A stretch of DNA of 59,709 bases from Rhodospirillales bacterium (lineage in GTDB: Bacteria > Pseudomonadota > Alphaproteobacteria > Rhodospirillales > Casp-alpha2): positions 1 to 59,709 of the forward strand of contig JABJGO010000092.1 in the NCBI GenBank assembly GCA_018662225.1. Direction: 5' to 3'. Position numbers and translations under genes: made by a program. Below are positions 16,120 to 25,211 of the stretch, piece after piece. The stretch's first letter is position 1. Each line of letters opens with the position of its first letter. The notes beneath the pieces are model-generated. The model was not told the DNA's origin, ran no database searches, and worked only from the letters and a program-made list of their open reading frames with translations.

Positions 16120-17592
16120 ATGAGTAAGACGTTCAAATCGCCGCACGTGGATGATCGGCGAGATTTTGCCAAGTTGGTGGAACGCACCAGCAAAGCCATG
16201 GTCAAACACCTGACCGAGCGCCCGTCACAACCTGTGGACTGCTCTAATCCGCCCGATCATATCGGGGACGAACTGGCGAACCTCACATTGCCCGCGGATG
16301 GCATGGCGGCGGATGATATTCTGGCATTTTTCGAAGACAAGCTCATGCCGTGGTCTATGCCTACAAATCACAAGCATTCCTATGGCTGGGTGAATACATC
16401 CCCGGCGCCCATTTCTATTTTGGGTGATTCCCTCGCCAAGACCCTGAACAATGGTCAGGACGGCTACGATCACTCCACGGTCTTTCTCATGCATAGTCTG
16501 GGTCGGTGGCTGATGGAACTCAGCGGCTTTGTGGCATCAGACGGCACCCCGGATGGTATGGCTATTTTGTTGGGTGGTGGCTCGGCGGCGAACCTGAACG
16601 GGCTAACCGTGGCACGGTACTGGGCCGCAAAACGTGACGGTTGGAGCATTCGTGAAGAAGGCTTGCAGGGCAATCACCCGGCGATGACTTATTATACCTC
16701 GGCGGAAGCCCACAGCTCTGTACAGCGGTGTGTGGAACAAATGGGTATTGGTGCCAAGTATCTGCGCAAGATTGATACGGATGATAATTTTCGCATGCGC
16801 CCGGATGCTTTGCGTGAGGCCATCGAGGCTGATCTGGCCGCCGGATTACGACCGGCGTGTGTGGTGGCATCTGTGGGCAGCACAAATGTGGGCGCCATTG
16901 ATCCGCTGGATGATATCGCCGATGTGTGTGACGCGTTCGATGTGTGGCTCCATGTGGATGGGGCCTATGGTGGCATTGTGGGCCTTGATCCGGCCTACAC
17001 CGAAATGACCAGCGGCATGAGCCGGGTTAATTCGCTGACCCTTGATCCGCACAAGTGGTTACAGGTACCCGTGGATTGTGGTGCCGTATTGGTGCGTGAC
17101 CGGCAATTGAACCATGAGAACTATACCCTGGTACCCGATTACCTGCGGGCCGCCAGCACGGAAGAAGGCAGTATACCGTGGCCGTGTGAGCATATGTTCG
17201 AGTTGACGTTTGGCGATCGGGCCATGAAAACCTGGGCGGCCATTGCGCGCATGGGCCGGGGTGGTGTACGAGACATGGTGGTCAACTGCAATAATGTGGC
17301 TCGTCGGCTGGGCGCGATTATCGAAGGTGCCGACGATCTGGAACTACTGGCGCCGGTATCGGTCTCCACCGTGAACTTCCGATACGTACCGGTGGGATCA
17401 AGTCTGTCCGCCGAAGAACTGGATACGCTAAATCAGCGGATTTCAGACCGTATCGTCGAAAGTGGTGAGGGCCACGTGCCGACCACCAAGGTGAACGGTG
17501 CTGTATCCATCCGTGCCTGCGTGCTGCACTACGAAAACAGCGAAGACGACGCCGATCACCTGATCGAGCTGGTGCGGAAATTCGCGACCTGA
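16120..17592 (+). CDS. PLP-dependent group II amino-acid decarboxylase
   Basis: This 490-residue enzyme belongs to the aromatic-L-amino-acid/glutamate decarboxylase family. The PLP lysine is K312 in LTLDPHKWLQVP. D280 in HVDGAYGG binds the pyridine nitrogen and H198 (EAHSS) stacks on the ring. The GGSAANLNGL segment binds phosphate. It would release CO2 from an amino acid to give an amine, although some relatives are oxidative deaminases. It ends the Rieske operon and converges on the fumarylacetoacetase-family gene with a 15-nt gap. Confidence 0.9.
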   Translation: MSKTFKSPHVDDRRDFAKLVERTSKAMVKHLTERPSQPVDCSNPPDHIGDELANLTLPADGMAADDILAFFEDKLMPWSMPTNHKHSYGWVNTSPAPISILGDSLAKTLNNGQDGYDHSTVFLMHSLGRWLMELSGFVASDGTPDGMAILLGGGSAANLNGLTVARYWAAKRDGWSIREEGLQGNHPAMTYYTSAEAHSSVQRCVEQMGIGAKYLRKIDTDDNFRMRPDALREAIEADLAAGLRPACVVASVGSTNVGAIDPLDDIADVCDAFDVWLHVDGAYGGIVGLDPAYTEMTSGMSRVNSLTLDPHKWLQVPVDCGAVLVRDRQLNHENYTLVPDYLRAASTEEGSIPWPCEHMFELTFGDRAMKTWAAIARMGRGGVRDMVVNCNNVARRLGAIIEGADDLELLAPVSVSTVNFRYVPVGSSLSAEELDTLNQRISDRIVESGEGHVPTTKVNGAVSIRACVLHYENSEDDADHLIELVRKFAT

Positions 17593-17617
17593 TTTATTGA
17601 TGCCTGATTAATTGATG
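17588..17617. repeat. 15-bp tandem duplication across two convergent stop codons
   Basis: CCTGATTTATTGATG is followed directly by CCTGATTAATTGATG, a tandem repeat with one mismatch. The first unit holds the decarboxylase stop and the second holds the stop of the opposite-strand hydrolase. It looks like a slippage duplication of the junction between the two genes. Confidence 0.6.
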
Positions 17618-18381
17618 AACGTGTTTTCCAGAACACCGATGCCCTCGATCTCAACCGAGACCTCGTTGACCGGTAATTTCATGGTACCCACACCCACAGA
17701 CGTGCCACAGCAGATCACATCACCCGGCATCAAGGTCATTTCCTGAGAAATCAGGCTGACGATTTTGTGCGGCGGGAAGATCATGTCAGAAACAGGGTAG
17801 TTCTGGCGCTCGTCACCGTTCAGCACCAATTTGATGATCAGGTTGTCTGGATTAACGTCTGTTGCGATGACGGGGCCAAACGCGCCGAAGCCATCAAAGC
17901 TTTTCGCACGTACCCACTGGGCAAAGGTTTCGTCCTTGCCGATAATATCCGCAGCCGTCACATCATTGATGCACGTGTAGCCGAATATGTGTGAGGCAGC
18001 GTCGCCTTCGCTCACTTCTTTGGTTTCGCGACCAATAACGATACCGATTTCGCCTTCATAGACAACGCGTCCGTCATAGGCGACAGGTCGTCTGATCTCA
18101 CCGCCCTGGCCCAGAAAGCTGCTGTTAGCTTTCAATAGATAAAGCGGTTCGGGCGGTGCATCGTTCCCGAGTTTCTCGGCCAGTGCATAGAAGTTATTCC
18201 ACAGGGCAAACATCTTGCTTGGCACACAGGGCATCAGCACCAACACATCGGATACATCAATCTGGTTACCGGTGTTGGTGGGGTTACTGAACATATCACC
18301 TTCGTAAACCGTGATAGTGTCGCCATCCGTTGTGCCGAATCCGGTTTCACCCGCCGATTCAAATCGCAGCCATTTCGTCAT
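17608..18381 (-). CDS. Fumarylacetoacetate hydrolase family protein
   Basis: This 257-residue protein has the FAH fold. The metal-binding acidic residues are seen in VYEGEIGIVIG (E-x-E) and CINDVTA (D), and the active-site region AKSFDGFGAFGP is typical. Family members cleave C-C bonds of beta-diketo acids, decarboxylate oxaloacetate, or isomerise ring-opened aromatic catabolites. Together with the Rieske oxygenase across the convergent junction, a role in the later steps of ring or keto-acid breakdown is plausible. It sits 42 nt downstream of the gamma-glutamyltransferase-family gene on the same strand, so the two are likely co-transcribed. Confidence 0.9.
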   Translation of the reverse strand: MTKWLRFESAGETGFGTTDGDTITVYEGDMFSNPTNTGNQIDVSDVLVLMPCVPSKMFALWNNFYALAEKLGNDAPPEPLYLLKANSSFLGQGGEIRRPVAYDGRVVYEGEIGIVIGRETKEVSEGDAASHIFGYTCINDVTAADIIGKDETFAQWVRAKSFDGFGAFGPVIATDVNPDNLIIKLVLNGDERQNYPVSDMIFPPHKIVSLISQEMTLMPGDVICCGTSVGVGTMKLPVNEVSVEIEGIGVLENTFIN

Positions 18382-18423
18382 TTGAATTCCATTCTGTATT
18401 ACTGTTGCTTGTAGCTCTGCGTC

Positions 18424-20025
18424 TTAATATCCCTGAGCTTGGCCATCCTTACGAGGATCAGAGCCTCCAACCATGACGCCGCGTTCGTGATCAATGGAAA
18501 TGATCTGACCGCCACCCAGAGGGCTATCGGATGCGACCACAGTGTGGCCGCGATCGCACAGGCCCTGTTTCACCTCATCCGTAACGCCGGCTTCCGCCTT
18601 AAGGGCATCAGTACCTTCTTCGTCACCCCAGAATACACGTGGGTAGTCTACGGCTTCCTGGGGATCGAACCCGTGATCGATCATATTACTGAGCACGTGT
18701 GCCTGACCGATGGGCTGATACGCGCCGCCCATGACGCCGAACGAGAAGGCGCTTTTGCCATTCTTGGTGGCCATGCCGGGGATGATGGTGTGCAACGGAC
18801 GCTTGGATGGTCCGATAGCATTTGGGTGACCTTCTTTTACCACGAAGCAGGCTCCGCGATTTTGCAGGGCAATACCGCTATCCTTGGTGGCGATGCGTGA
18901 CCCGAAGGTCTCATACACCGAATTGATAAACGATACGGCGCGCAGGTCGCGATCGACCACGGTGAGGTATACCGTATCTGCATGGGGAATGGTGGGCAGC
19001 TTGATATCGTTGTTGCGGTGGTCTGGATCAAATCCTTTGGCCAGTTCAGTGGCATAGGCATCAGACAGCAGAGTATCCAGAGAAACCGTCATATAATCGA
19101 TATCGGATACATAGGCGTCACGCACGCTGTAAGCCAACCGCGCGCATTCAATTTCCATGTGCTGGCGCAGAGCACTGTGCGATCCCATATCGCGCGCACC
19201 AACTTTTTCCATGAGGTTGAGCATAATCAACGCCGTGATTCCCACGCCATTGGGTGGAATCTCATGGATATCGTATCCGCCATAGCTGGTGGTGATGGGG
19301 GTTACCCAGTCTGCGCTCACAGCCGCCAGATCGTCTTCGCTCAGGAATCCACCGAGGCCTTGAACAGTGTTGGCGATCTCAGTTGCGACGGCGCCTGCAT
19401 AAAAGGCATCTGATCCGTTCTTGGCCACGGCGCGCAATGTTTTAGCGAGGGTTGGCACTGCATGCATGGACCCCACAGCAGGGGCTTTGCCACCTTGCAG
19501 GAAGTTATGTGCAGCGCCTTCATTCTTGGCCAAATCATCTTCTACACCCGACCAGTCCCGGCCCACACGGGGGGAGATGGGAAAGCCGTTTTCAGCGTAA
19601 TTGATGGCATCGCGCAGTACCCGATCGAACCCCATGGTGCCTTGGGCATTCAGCAACTTCTCCCAACCCCGGATGGCACCGGGCGCGGTAATGGAATGTA
19701 CAGGGTGGGCTTCCAGATTGGTGATGCCCTGTTCCAGGTACCAGTCCAGGTGCGCACCGGCGGCTGATCGGCCTGACCCGTTCAAACCAGTGGTGGTGCC
19801 GTCCGGTTCCGTCACAATGGCAAAGCAATCACCACCAATGCCGGTGCTGCCTGGTTCAACCACACACAACACGGCCACGGCGGCAATGGCAGCGTCCACC
19901 GCGTTGCCGCCTTCTTGTAGCACCCGCAAGGCCGATGAGGATGCTAACGCATGGGATGTGGCAACCATGCCTTCGGTGGCATGGACGGCGGAACGTCCGG
20001 GAAGGTCAAAGGCTCTGGTCATCAT
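18424..20025 (-). CDS. Gamma-glutamyltransferase family protein without signal peptide
   Basis: This 533-residue Ntn-hydrolase precursor resembles gamma-glutamyltranspeptidase. The autoprocessing nucleophile is T351 in HADTVYLTVVDRD, which would become the N-terminus of the small subunit. GGNAVDAAIA and PGSTGIGGDCF near the N-terminus and a GG oxyanion-type motif are conserved. E. coli GGT is periplasmic, but no signal peptide is present here, so this enzyme should be cytoplasmic. It may therefore be one of the YwrD- or acylase-like relatives that cleave imported gamma-glutamyl or acyl amides. Co-directional neighbours are the dimethylformamidase-like and FAH-family genes. Confidence 0.9.
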   Translation of the reverse strand: MMTRAFDLPGRSAVHATEGMVATSHALASSSALRVLQEGGNAVDAAIAAVAVLCVVEPGSTGIGGDCFAIVTEPDGTTTGLNGSGRSAAGAHLDWYLEQGITNLEAHPVHSITAPGAIRGWEKLLNAQGTMGFDRVLRDAINYAENGFPISPRVGRDWSGVEDDLAKNEGAAHNFLQGGKAPAVGSMHAVPTLAKTLRAVAKNGSDAFYAGAVATEIANTVQGLGGFLSEDDLAAVSADWVTPITTSYGGYDIHEIPPNGVGITALIMLNLMEKVGARDMGSHSALRQHMEIECARLAYSVRDAYVSDIDYMTVSLDTLLSDAYATELAKGFDPDHRNNDIKLPTIPHADTVYLTVVDRDLRAVSFINSVYETFGSRIATKDSGIALQNRGACFVVKEGHPNAIGPSKRPLHTIIPGMATKNGKSAFSFGVMGGAYQPIGQAHVLSNMIDHGFDPQEAVDYPRVFWGDEEGTDALKAEAGVTDEVKQGLCDRGHTVVASDSPLGGGQIISIDHERGVMVGGSDPRKDGQAQGY

Positions 20026-20134
20026 AAATCCTGTCAGGTGTATGTTGGGGGTGGCAAAAAATCTTCGCCTATGTATCCAGAATTTTTCGCTTTTCGCAAT
20101 CCTTGTTTAAGCCAGACTGGGCCTAAGATCGAAT

Positions 20135-21754
20135 TTATGAAAACCGGTCCAAAACATTCCGGGTAACACGTATGACCTGCTCATCGCCCCGCGTCAGACC
20201 CATCACCCATTCACAGGTACCGGCTGTAAAGACCTCGCCCTTGCCTTTGCTGAAATGGACAATCATGCCGTTGCCGCGGGTCACTTTCGCCATGGTTTCC
20301 GGTGAGGTATTGCCATAGAGCGCATCCGCGATCCACAGGCCGTCCTCATCACCGATATACAGGGTTTCACCCCAGATATGGTGATCGGCTTCCACATTGG
20401 TGCAAAGCCCGAGGCCCAGAATGCTGAGTCCATCGGGCGCGCCACCTTTGCCGGTGGGCGACGGCAGACCGTCCTCAATGACATAATCAAGGCCGTCAAT
20501 TTCGTATCCAAAGATACGGGATTTTGATCCCAATACGTCACCATAGCCAACATTGGCACCGGCAAAGGCCCAGTGTTCAGGGCGGTATATGGTGAAACCA
20601 CCAGCCCCGCGCCCCACGCAATTGCCAAGCCCGGCGTAGATACCTTCCAAGGCATTCACACCGAAGGTCTCGGCACCCGGGCGATTGATTTCGGGCATCT
20701 CCCAGGCACTGCTTAAAGATGTTTGTGCGTCTGTGCCCATGACCGGGTCGTGGTCCTTGGCCACGTATTTATAACATACCTGTGTATTGCCCTCGTTCTC
20801 CATGCGCACCTGCCACATGAAGTTTCCGGCAAAGCGGGCGGCGTGACCGCCACCTTCAACCCAACGGTCCACGGCGTCGCGCATGGTGGCGCTCCAGTAT
20901 TCGTCATGGCCCACGAATACGGCACAAGAATAGGGCGCTAACAGGTCCGGATTGTTGTGAATATCGTGCAGGGTGACATAGTCGATCTCGTATCCGGCGG
21001 CTTCGGCCCAATGGGCGAAGTGGCGTTCATAGGTGGCCCATCCGGCTGAGGCATATTTCTTTGAATAGCCGTAACTGTAGGCCCATTCCATATAGGGATA
21101 GCGTACCATGTCACCGGGCTTGCCCGGCTGTTCGGTTATTGTCCGAGGTGCGCCGGCGGGTAACTTACAGAAACCACGGGTCCAGGGTCGCTGGGTGGAC
21201 AGTATTGGTGAAAACTCATCGCCTTGCTCACCCGTAATCCCCTGATAAGCGTTGGAGCCACCCCAGTCATTGTAGGCCACCCATGTACCCGTGGCACAAA
21301 CCAGCAGGATCGGTGCGGGCTTGAGCCCCGATTTGCGCCGGATGATGATCAGGTGGTGTTCTTCCACCGTCTCGCCACCAGAATAAGCGGTGAAGGTGAT
21401 CAGATAAGCACCCGGCCGCCAGCCACCCGGCACCAGAAACTCGTGAACGACCGGCCACCCGCACCCATTCACGGAGCCATCGGCTGGCGTGTCATGTGAG
21501 ACGCCGGGTTGGTTGCTGAGTTCCATGACAGGCTCATATACCACCCCATCGCGGGCGATTTCCATATCCCATGTGTCGCCGGTGGTGCTCAGGTGAAGTT
21601 GCACGGTCTGGCCCGGCTCGTAACTGAACTGATCGGTATAGGCCCAAATCTCGAGAACATCGGCTGAGCGTGCAGGCCCGATGTAGTAGTTATCCAGAAT
21701 ATGGCGAGCCTTGCGCCGGGTACGTGGAGTGTTGCGTGGTGTGGCTTTGTTCAT
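20135..21754 (-). CDS. N,N-dimethylformamidase beta-subunit-like protein
   Basis: This 539-residue protein resembles the large subunit of N,N-dimethylformamidase, an iron amidohydrolase that splits small amides to amine and acid. Characteristic stretches are AYNDWGGSNAYQG (160-172), RYPYMEWAYSYGYSK and VFVGHDEYWSATMRDAV (from about 280). The latter contains Y286, a candidate iron-ligand tyrosine. It is shorter than the about 760-residue DMFase beta subunit, and no gene for the small alpha subunit is adjacent, so the natural substrate may differ. The start is upstream of a 113-nt divergent spacer shared with the TauD-family gene. Confidence 0.8.
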   Translation of the reverse strand: MNKATPRNTPRTRRKARHILDNYYIGPARSADVLEIWAYTDQFSYEPGQTVQLHLSTTGDTWDMEIARDGVVYEPVMELSNQPGVSHDTPADGSVNGCGWPVVHEFLVPGGWRPGAYLITFTAYSGGETVEEHHLIIIRRKSGLKPAPILLVCATGTWVAYNDWGGSNAYQGITGEQGDEFSPILSTQRPWTRGFCKLPAGAPRTITEQPGKPGDMVRYPYMEWAYSYGYSKKYASAGWATYERHFAHWAEAAGYEIDYVTLHDIHNNPDLLAPYSCAVFVGHDEYWSATMRDAVDRWVEGGGHAARFAGNFMWQVRMENEGNTQVCYKYVAKDHDPVMGTDAQTSLSSAWEMPEINRPGAETFGVNALEGIYAGLGNCVGRGAGGFTIYRPEHWAFAGANVGYGDVLGSKSRIFGYEIDGLDYVIEDGLPSPTGKGGAPDGLSILGLGLCTNVEADHHIWGETLYIGDEDGLWIADALYGNTSPETMAKVTRGNGMIVHFSKGKGEVFTAGTCEWVMGLTRGDEQVIRVTRNVLDRFS

Positions 21755-21867
21755 GAACGGACGGTAGCACCGAAGAACGAAAACGGGAAGAACAGGTTGC
21801 GGTATACGGTGATGGCGTACAAACTCTGTCCATGTCCACGTTTAAAGGTAGCTTGTAGGAGAAAACA

Positions 21868-22911
21868 ATGACGACCGTCAAGCTTGGCCAGATCGACCAT
21901 CCGTCCGCATGGCGCGCCAGCGATTTTTCATCCGCTGATGACTATGCCTTTGATCTGACCGATCGCCACCTGGATGCCTTTGCCAAAGCGATTGCTGAAG
22001 TGCACGCTGATGGTGTTGGTTTGCAGGAACTCACATCGAAACATTTTACCATGCCCGAAATCGCCGATGATCTGGCATCTATCCGATCCGAGATCATGGA
22101 TGGCCGTGGCATGATCGTCATGCGCGGATTTCCGGTGGATGATTATTCACTGGATGAAATCAGCATGATTTATTGGGGTATCGGCACGCATTTCGGACGC
22201 GGTGTGTCACAAAGCCCGATGGGTGACCGGTTGGGCTATGTAACGGATGTGTCCAAGCCCGGCACCCAGGAACGGGGATACCGGAGTGCGAAGGAGCTGC
22301 GTTTGCATACGGATTCCGATGACATTGTTGGCTTGCTGTGTATCCGCCAGTCCAAATCGGGCGGCCTGTCCCGCCTTGCCAGTGCTGTTGCCATTCACAA
22401 TGAGATTGCCGCCACGCGCCCTGATTTGCTGGAGCCCCTGTACAATGGATTCCATTATCACTGGTTTGGCGAACAACCACCGGGAGAGCCAGCTATTACC
22501 GATTACCGGGTGCCAGTGTTTTCGTGGGTGGGTGACCAGATGAGCATGTGTTATCTACGCGACTTCATCAATATGGCGGCTGACGATTCGGGCGAACCAT
22601 TAAGCGATCAGGAAGTGGAAGCGCTGAATCTGTTCGAATCCACAGCCATGCGTGAAGACTTGATGCTGGAATTCAGGCACGAGCCGCACAATGCCTTTTT
22701 CATCAATAATTACACGACGCTACATTCTCGTACCGAGTTTGAAGACTGGCCCGAACTGGACCGTCGTCGGTTACTGTTGCGCCTGTGGTTAAAGGGAGAG
22801 CCGTCCCGCGCTGTCCACCCCATATTGCGACGTTACTATGGCGACGACGGTATGCATATCGACGGCCGTACGGATACGATTTATGATCCGGAAAAAGCGA
22901 TGACCAGGTGA
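21868..22911 (+). CDS. TauD/TfdA-family Fe(II)/2-oxoglutarate dioxygenase
   Basis: This 347-residue oxygenase has the facial triad H147-x-D149 (LRLHTDSDD) and H286 (YTTLHSRTEF). Downstream arginines (RRRLLLRLW, 299-305) would bind the 2-oxoglutarate carboxylate. TauD-type enzymes hydroxylate small substrates such as sulfonates, aryloxyacids or betaines, often causing C-S, C-O or C-N cleavage. GTAGGAGA precedes the ATG. It is transcribed away from the DMFase-like gene. The substrate cannot be inferred from sequence. Confidence 0.9.
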   Translation: MTTVKLGQIDHPSAWRASDFSSADDYAFDLTDRHLDAFAKAIAEVHADGVGLQELTSKHFTMPEIADDLASIRSEIMDGRGMIVMRGFPVDDYSLDEISMIYWGIGTHFGRGVSQSPMGDRLGYVTDVSKPGTQERGYRSAKELRLHTDSDDIVGLLCIRQSKSGGLSRLASAVAIHNEIAATRPDLLEPLYNGFHYHWFGEQPPGEPAITDYRVPVFSWVGDQMSMCYLRDFINMAADDSGEPLSDQEVEALNLFESTAMREDLMLEFRHEPHNAFFINNYTTLHSRTEFEDWPELDRRRLLLRLWLKGEPSRAVHPILRRYYGDDGMHIDGRTDTIYDPEKAMTR

Positions 22912-23036
22912 ATGCACTACACGACTAAAACGCCGCGAAGTTCACAGTAATTTGACGAGACGTTATCGAACCAGATTGTCGAGCCATCTATGCTGGAAGT
23001 GGGATGGTGAGTAGATTTATATGAAATGGAGCCCCA

Positions 23037-23597
23037 ATGTTTTCTCATTCAAAACATCTGAGATTAGCTTTTATTCTCAGCCTTGCCTGCATGGTTGTGA
23101 TGCTGCCGTCAAAAGCCATGGCCGTTGATCTCGAATCATTCTTTGGAACCTACGCTGGTCGTTCATTGAGTACTGATGGCGACGGTGTGACCAAACGAGA
23201 TTTCGATGTGACCATTGCCTCCACTGATAATCACGGCTTCGAATTATCATGGAGAACGTTTGTGTATCGTGGTGATGGTACGGTAAAGAAAAAGGACTAC
23301 AGCCTCGAATTCCGGGCAACTAAACGTGAGGGCATTTTCTCATCTGCCGAAAAGAAGGACTTGTTCGGCGCTAAGGTTCCCAGTGACCCCATGAAGGGCG
23401 AGGCGTACTTGTGGGCGCGAGTCGACGGCAATCGTATGAGCGTGTACGGCTTTTCTGTGAGCGATGATGGTGGATTTGAGATGCAAATTTACCACAGGAC
23501 TTTAACCGAGAACGGCATGGATCTGGAGTTCACACGTCAGACTGAAGACGGGGTGTTTCGCCAAATTTCCGGCAAGCTTCAGCGTATTGTGGAATGA
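23037..23597 (+). CDS. Secreted hypothetical protein
   Basis: This 186-residue protein has a signal peptide ending near residue 29 (LAFILSLACMVVMLPSKAMA). The mature part is an alternation of short beta-like segments, including FFGTYAGRS, FELSWRTFVYRGDG, YSLEFRATKREGIF and EAYLWARVDGNRMSVYGFSV. That suggests a small beta-barrel or lipocalin-like periplasmic domain, but I cannot assign a family. It stands between the TauD gene and the convergent TolC-like gene (17-nt gap) and appears monocistronic. Confidence 0.7.
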   Translation: MFSHSKHLRLAFILSLACMVVMLPSKAMAVDLESFFGTYAGRSLSTDGDGVTKRDFDVTIASTDNHGFELSWRTFVYRGDGTVKKKDYSLEFRATKREGIFSSAEKKDLFGAKVPSDPMKGEAYLWARVDGNRMSVYGFSVSDDGGFEMQIYHRTLTENGMDLEFTRQTEDGVFRQISGKLQRIVE

Positions 23598-23614
23598 CGG
23601 GAGACGCTGCGGCC

Positions 23615-25012
23615 CTAAGGCATCGGCAGGTTTAGATCCTCAGCCGTCAAACGACCCATGGAAACCAGCAATGAATATGCTGATATTTTTTCGTCATAGG
23701 AAGCGGTGGTGTAATTGATCTGGGCTGATGTAACCTGATTCTGTGCGTCCAGCACGTTAATGATGGTTTCCTTGCCCGCTTCGCGCAACTTGACCCGTGA
23801 ACTATGAACTTCGGCGGCAATGCCAACCGCGTTCTCCAACTGATAAACCCGCTGGCGAGTGGTGATCAGGTTGCTCCACGTCAGTTGCACCTGTTCGATT
23901 GTCTTGCGTTCAGCGTAGGTGTGGGTGTCCTGGGACGCTCGGTAATCAAAGGTGGCCTGATCCATGGACGCCGTTGTCACGGAACCCGCGTACAAATCCC
24001 AACTGGCGCGCAGCAACAGTGTATAGTCCTGACGCATGCCAAGCGTTGTATCATTGTTTTTCTCATAGTTGGCCGCCCCTTCCAGATTGACAATGGGGTA
24101 CAGTCCGGCTTCTGCGGTACGGCGGCGTTCTCGGGCCAGCTCCACGTTAGCAGCACTGGTATCCAGCGCCGGATTAAGGCGCAAGGCTACCTGAATGGCT
24201 TCTTCCAGCGTTGATGGAATGAGCTGTACCGGTGGCCATGGGTCCATCATGGCATCAACATCGGGTTGGCGTCCGAAAACCTGTCTGTACCGGGTGATGG
24301 CATCGCGTAACGCACCCTCGAAGGTGATCAGGCGTTCCTTGGCAATCTGTAACCGGGACTTGGCTTCCAATACGTCCACGGCGATACCGGAGCCACGCTG
24401 AACCCGTTCATCTTCCAGGTTCAACTGGTGTTGGATGTTGTCCACGTTTTCGAATCCCAAATCCACCAGGCGTTTCTGGCGCAGGACTTCGATATAAGCG
24501 TTGAGGCCCTCGTTCAGTATTTGCGCGCGTGTGGATTCCAGCGTTAACCGTACCGTCTCGCTGGTCAGTCGGGCGGTATCAGCCGTGGAATCCACCAGGT
24601 TTCCGTCGAACAGCATTTGGGTGATAACCAACGTGGCGGTATGTTTGGATCGATGATAATCCTGCCCTGCGGCCTGGGTTGTGGGGTTGTCGATGTACTG
24701 GGGACCGCTATCGCCGGTAAGTGAAACCCTTGGATAGAACCCGGCGTTGGCCTGTTTGATTCCAAATTCGCTGGCCACCAATCGTTTTTCGGCGGCCTGG
24801 ATCATCGGGTGTTCCAGCAATAGCAATCCCAACGCTGTATCCAGCGACGCAGACCGCACCGGCCCTGTGACCAATAGCCCACAGACCAGAGCAAAAAATG
24901 CGATGAAATTAGCCACGACGAAGCCCTTGCCTACATGGAATGGTGAATCCATACCGGCAGGGATTCGGATAAATCTCAAAAAACACAGCTTTATCAAGGC
25001 TTTCCTCGCCAC
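23615..25012 (-). CDS. TolC-family outer membrane efflux/secretion protein
   Basis: This 465-residue outer-membrane channel protein has two OEP repeats, about residues 55-250 and 265-455. The N-terminus has a hydrophobic signal (VVANFIAFFALVCGLLV). ATG at MDSPFH is an alternative start, since the first 20 residues add a basic stretch before it. Repeat signatures include HPMIQAAEKRLVASEFGIKQANAGFYPRV (broken here by its family pattern) and LNPALDTSAANVELARERR. TolC proteins link to inner-membrane exporters of type I secretion or RND/MFS pumps. No membrane-fusion or ATPase partner is in the window, so it must act with components encoded elsewhere. Confidence 0.9.
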   Translation of the reverse strand: MARKALIKLCFLRFIRIPAGMDSPFHVGKGFVVANFIAFFALVCGLLVTGPVRSASLDTALGLLLLEHPMIQAAEKRLVASEFGIKQANAGFYPRVSLTGDSGPQYIDNPTTQAAGQDYHRSKHTATLVITQMLFDGNLVDSTADTARLTSETVRLTLESTRAQILNEGLNAYIEVLRQKRLVDLGFENVDNIQHQLNLEDERVQRGSGIAVDVLEAKSRLQIAKERLITFEGALRDAITRYRQVFGRQPDVDAMMDPWPPVQLIPSTLEEAIQVALRLNPALDTSAANVELARERRRTAEAGLYPIVNLEGAANYEKNNDTTLGMRQDYTLLLRASWDLYAGSVTTASMDQATFDYRASQDTHTYAERKTIEQVQLTWSNLITTRQRVYQLENAVGIAAEVHSSRVKLREAGKETIINVLDAQNQVTSAQINYTTASYDEKISAYSLLVSMGRLTAEDLNLPMP

Positions 25013-25103
25013 GCGAAGGCCAATACTGTACTAGTAGCCCCAATATAGGGGCTGTCTGTCAAGGGTTAATGGCCATATGTGGTGCTAACGCTTTACACGC
25101 AAG

Positions 25104-25199
25104 AAAAAACCACAGAGACACAGAGGCACAGAGGAAAACAAGGAGTCGCTAAAATACTCTTCTCTGTGCCTCTGTGCCTCTGTGTCTCTGTGGTTTTTT
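25104..25199 (-). repeat. Perfect 31-bp inverted repeat with A/T-tract flanks, terminator-like
   Basis: The arms at 25104-25134 and 25169-25199 are perfectly complementary and contain CACAGAGACACAGAGG with internal CACAGAG-type periodicity; the loop is 34 nt. A run of A at the left outer edge and T at the right outer edge means the hairpin would end in a U-tract on either strand. It lies 13 nt past the stop of the oxoprolinase gene and 92 nt before the TolC gene, so it should terminate the former. Similar CACAGAG hairpins are dispersed in many bacterial genomes, from general knowledge, so it may be a mobile repeat. Confidence 0.85.
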
Positions 25200-25211
25200 T
25201 AAGAAATTTAT

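Noticed and set aside
25104-25199. Repeated CACAGAG units as a CRISPR-like array
   Set aside because: It is a single inverted repeat with short internal periodicity; there are no direct repeats with unique spacers.
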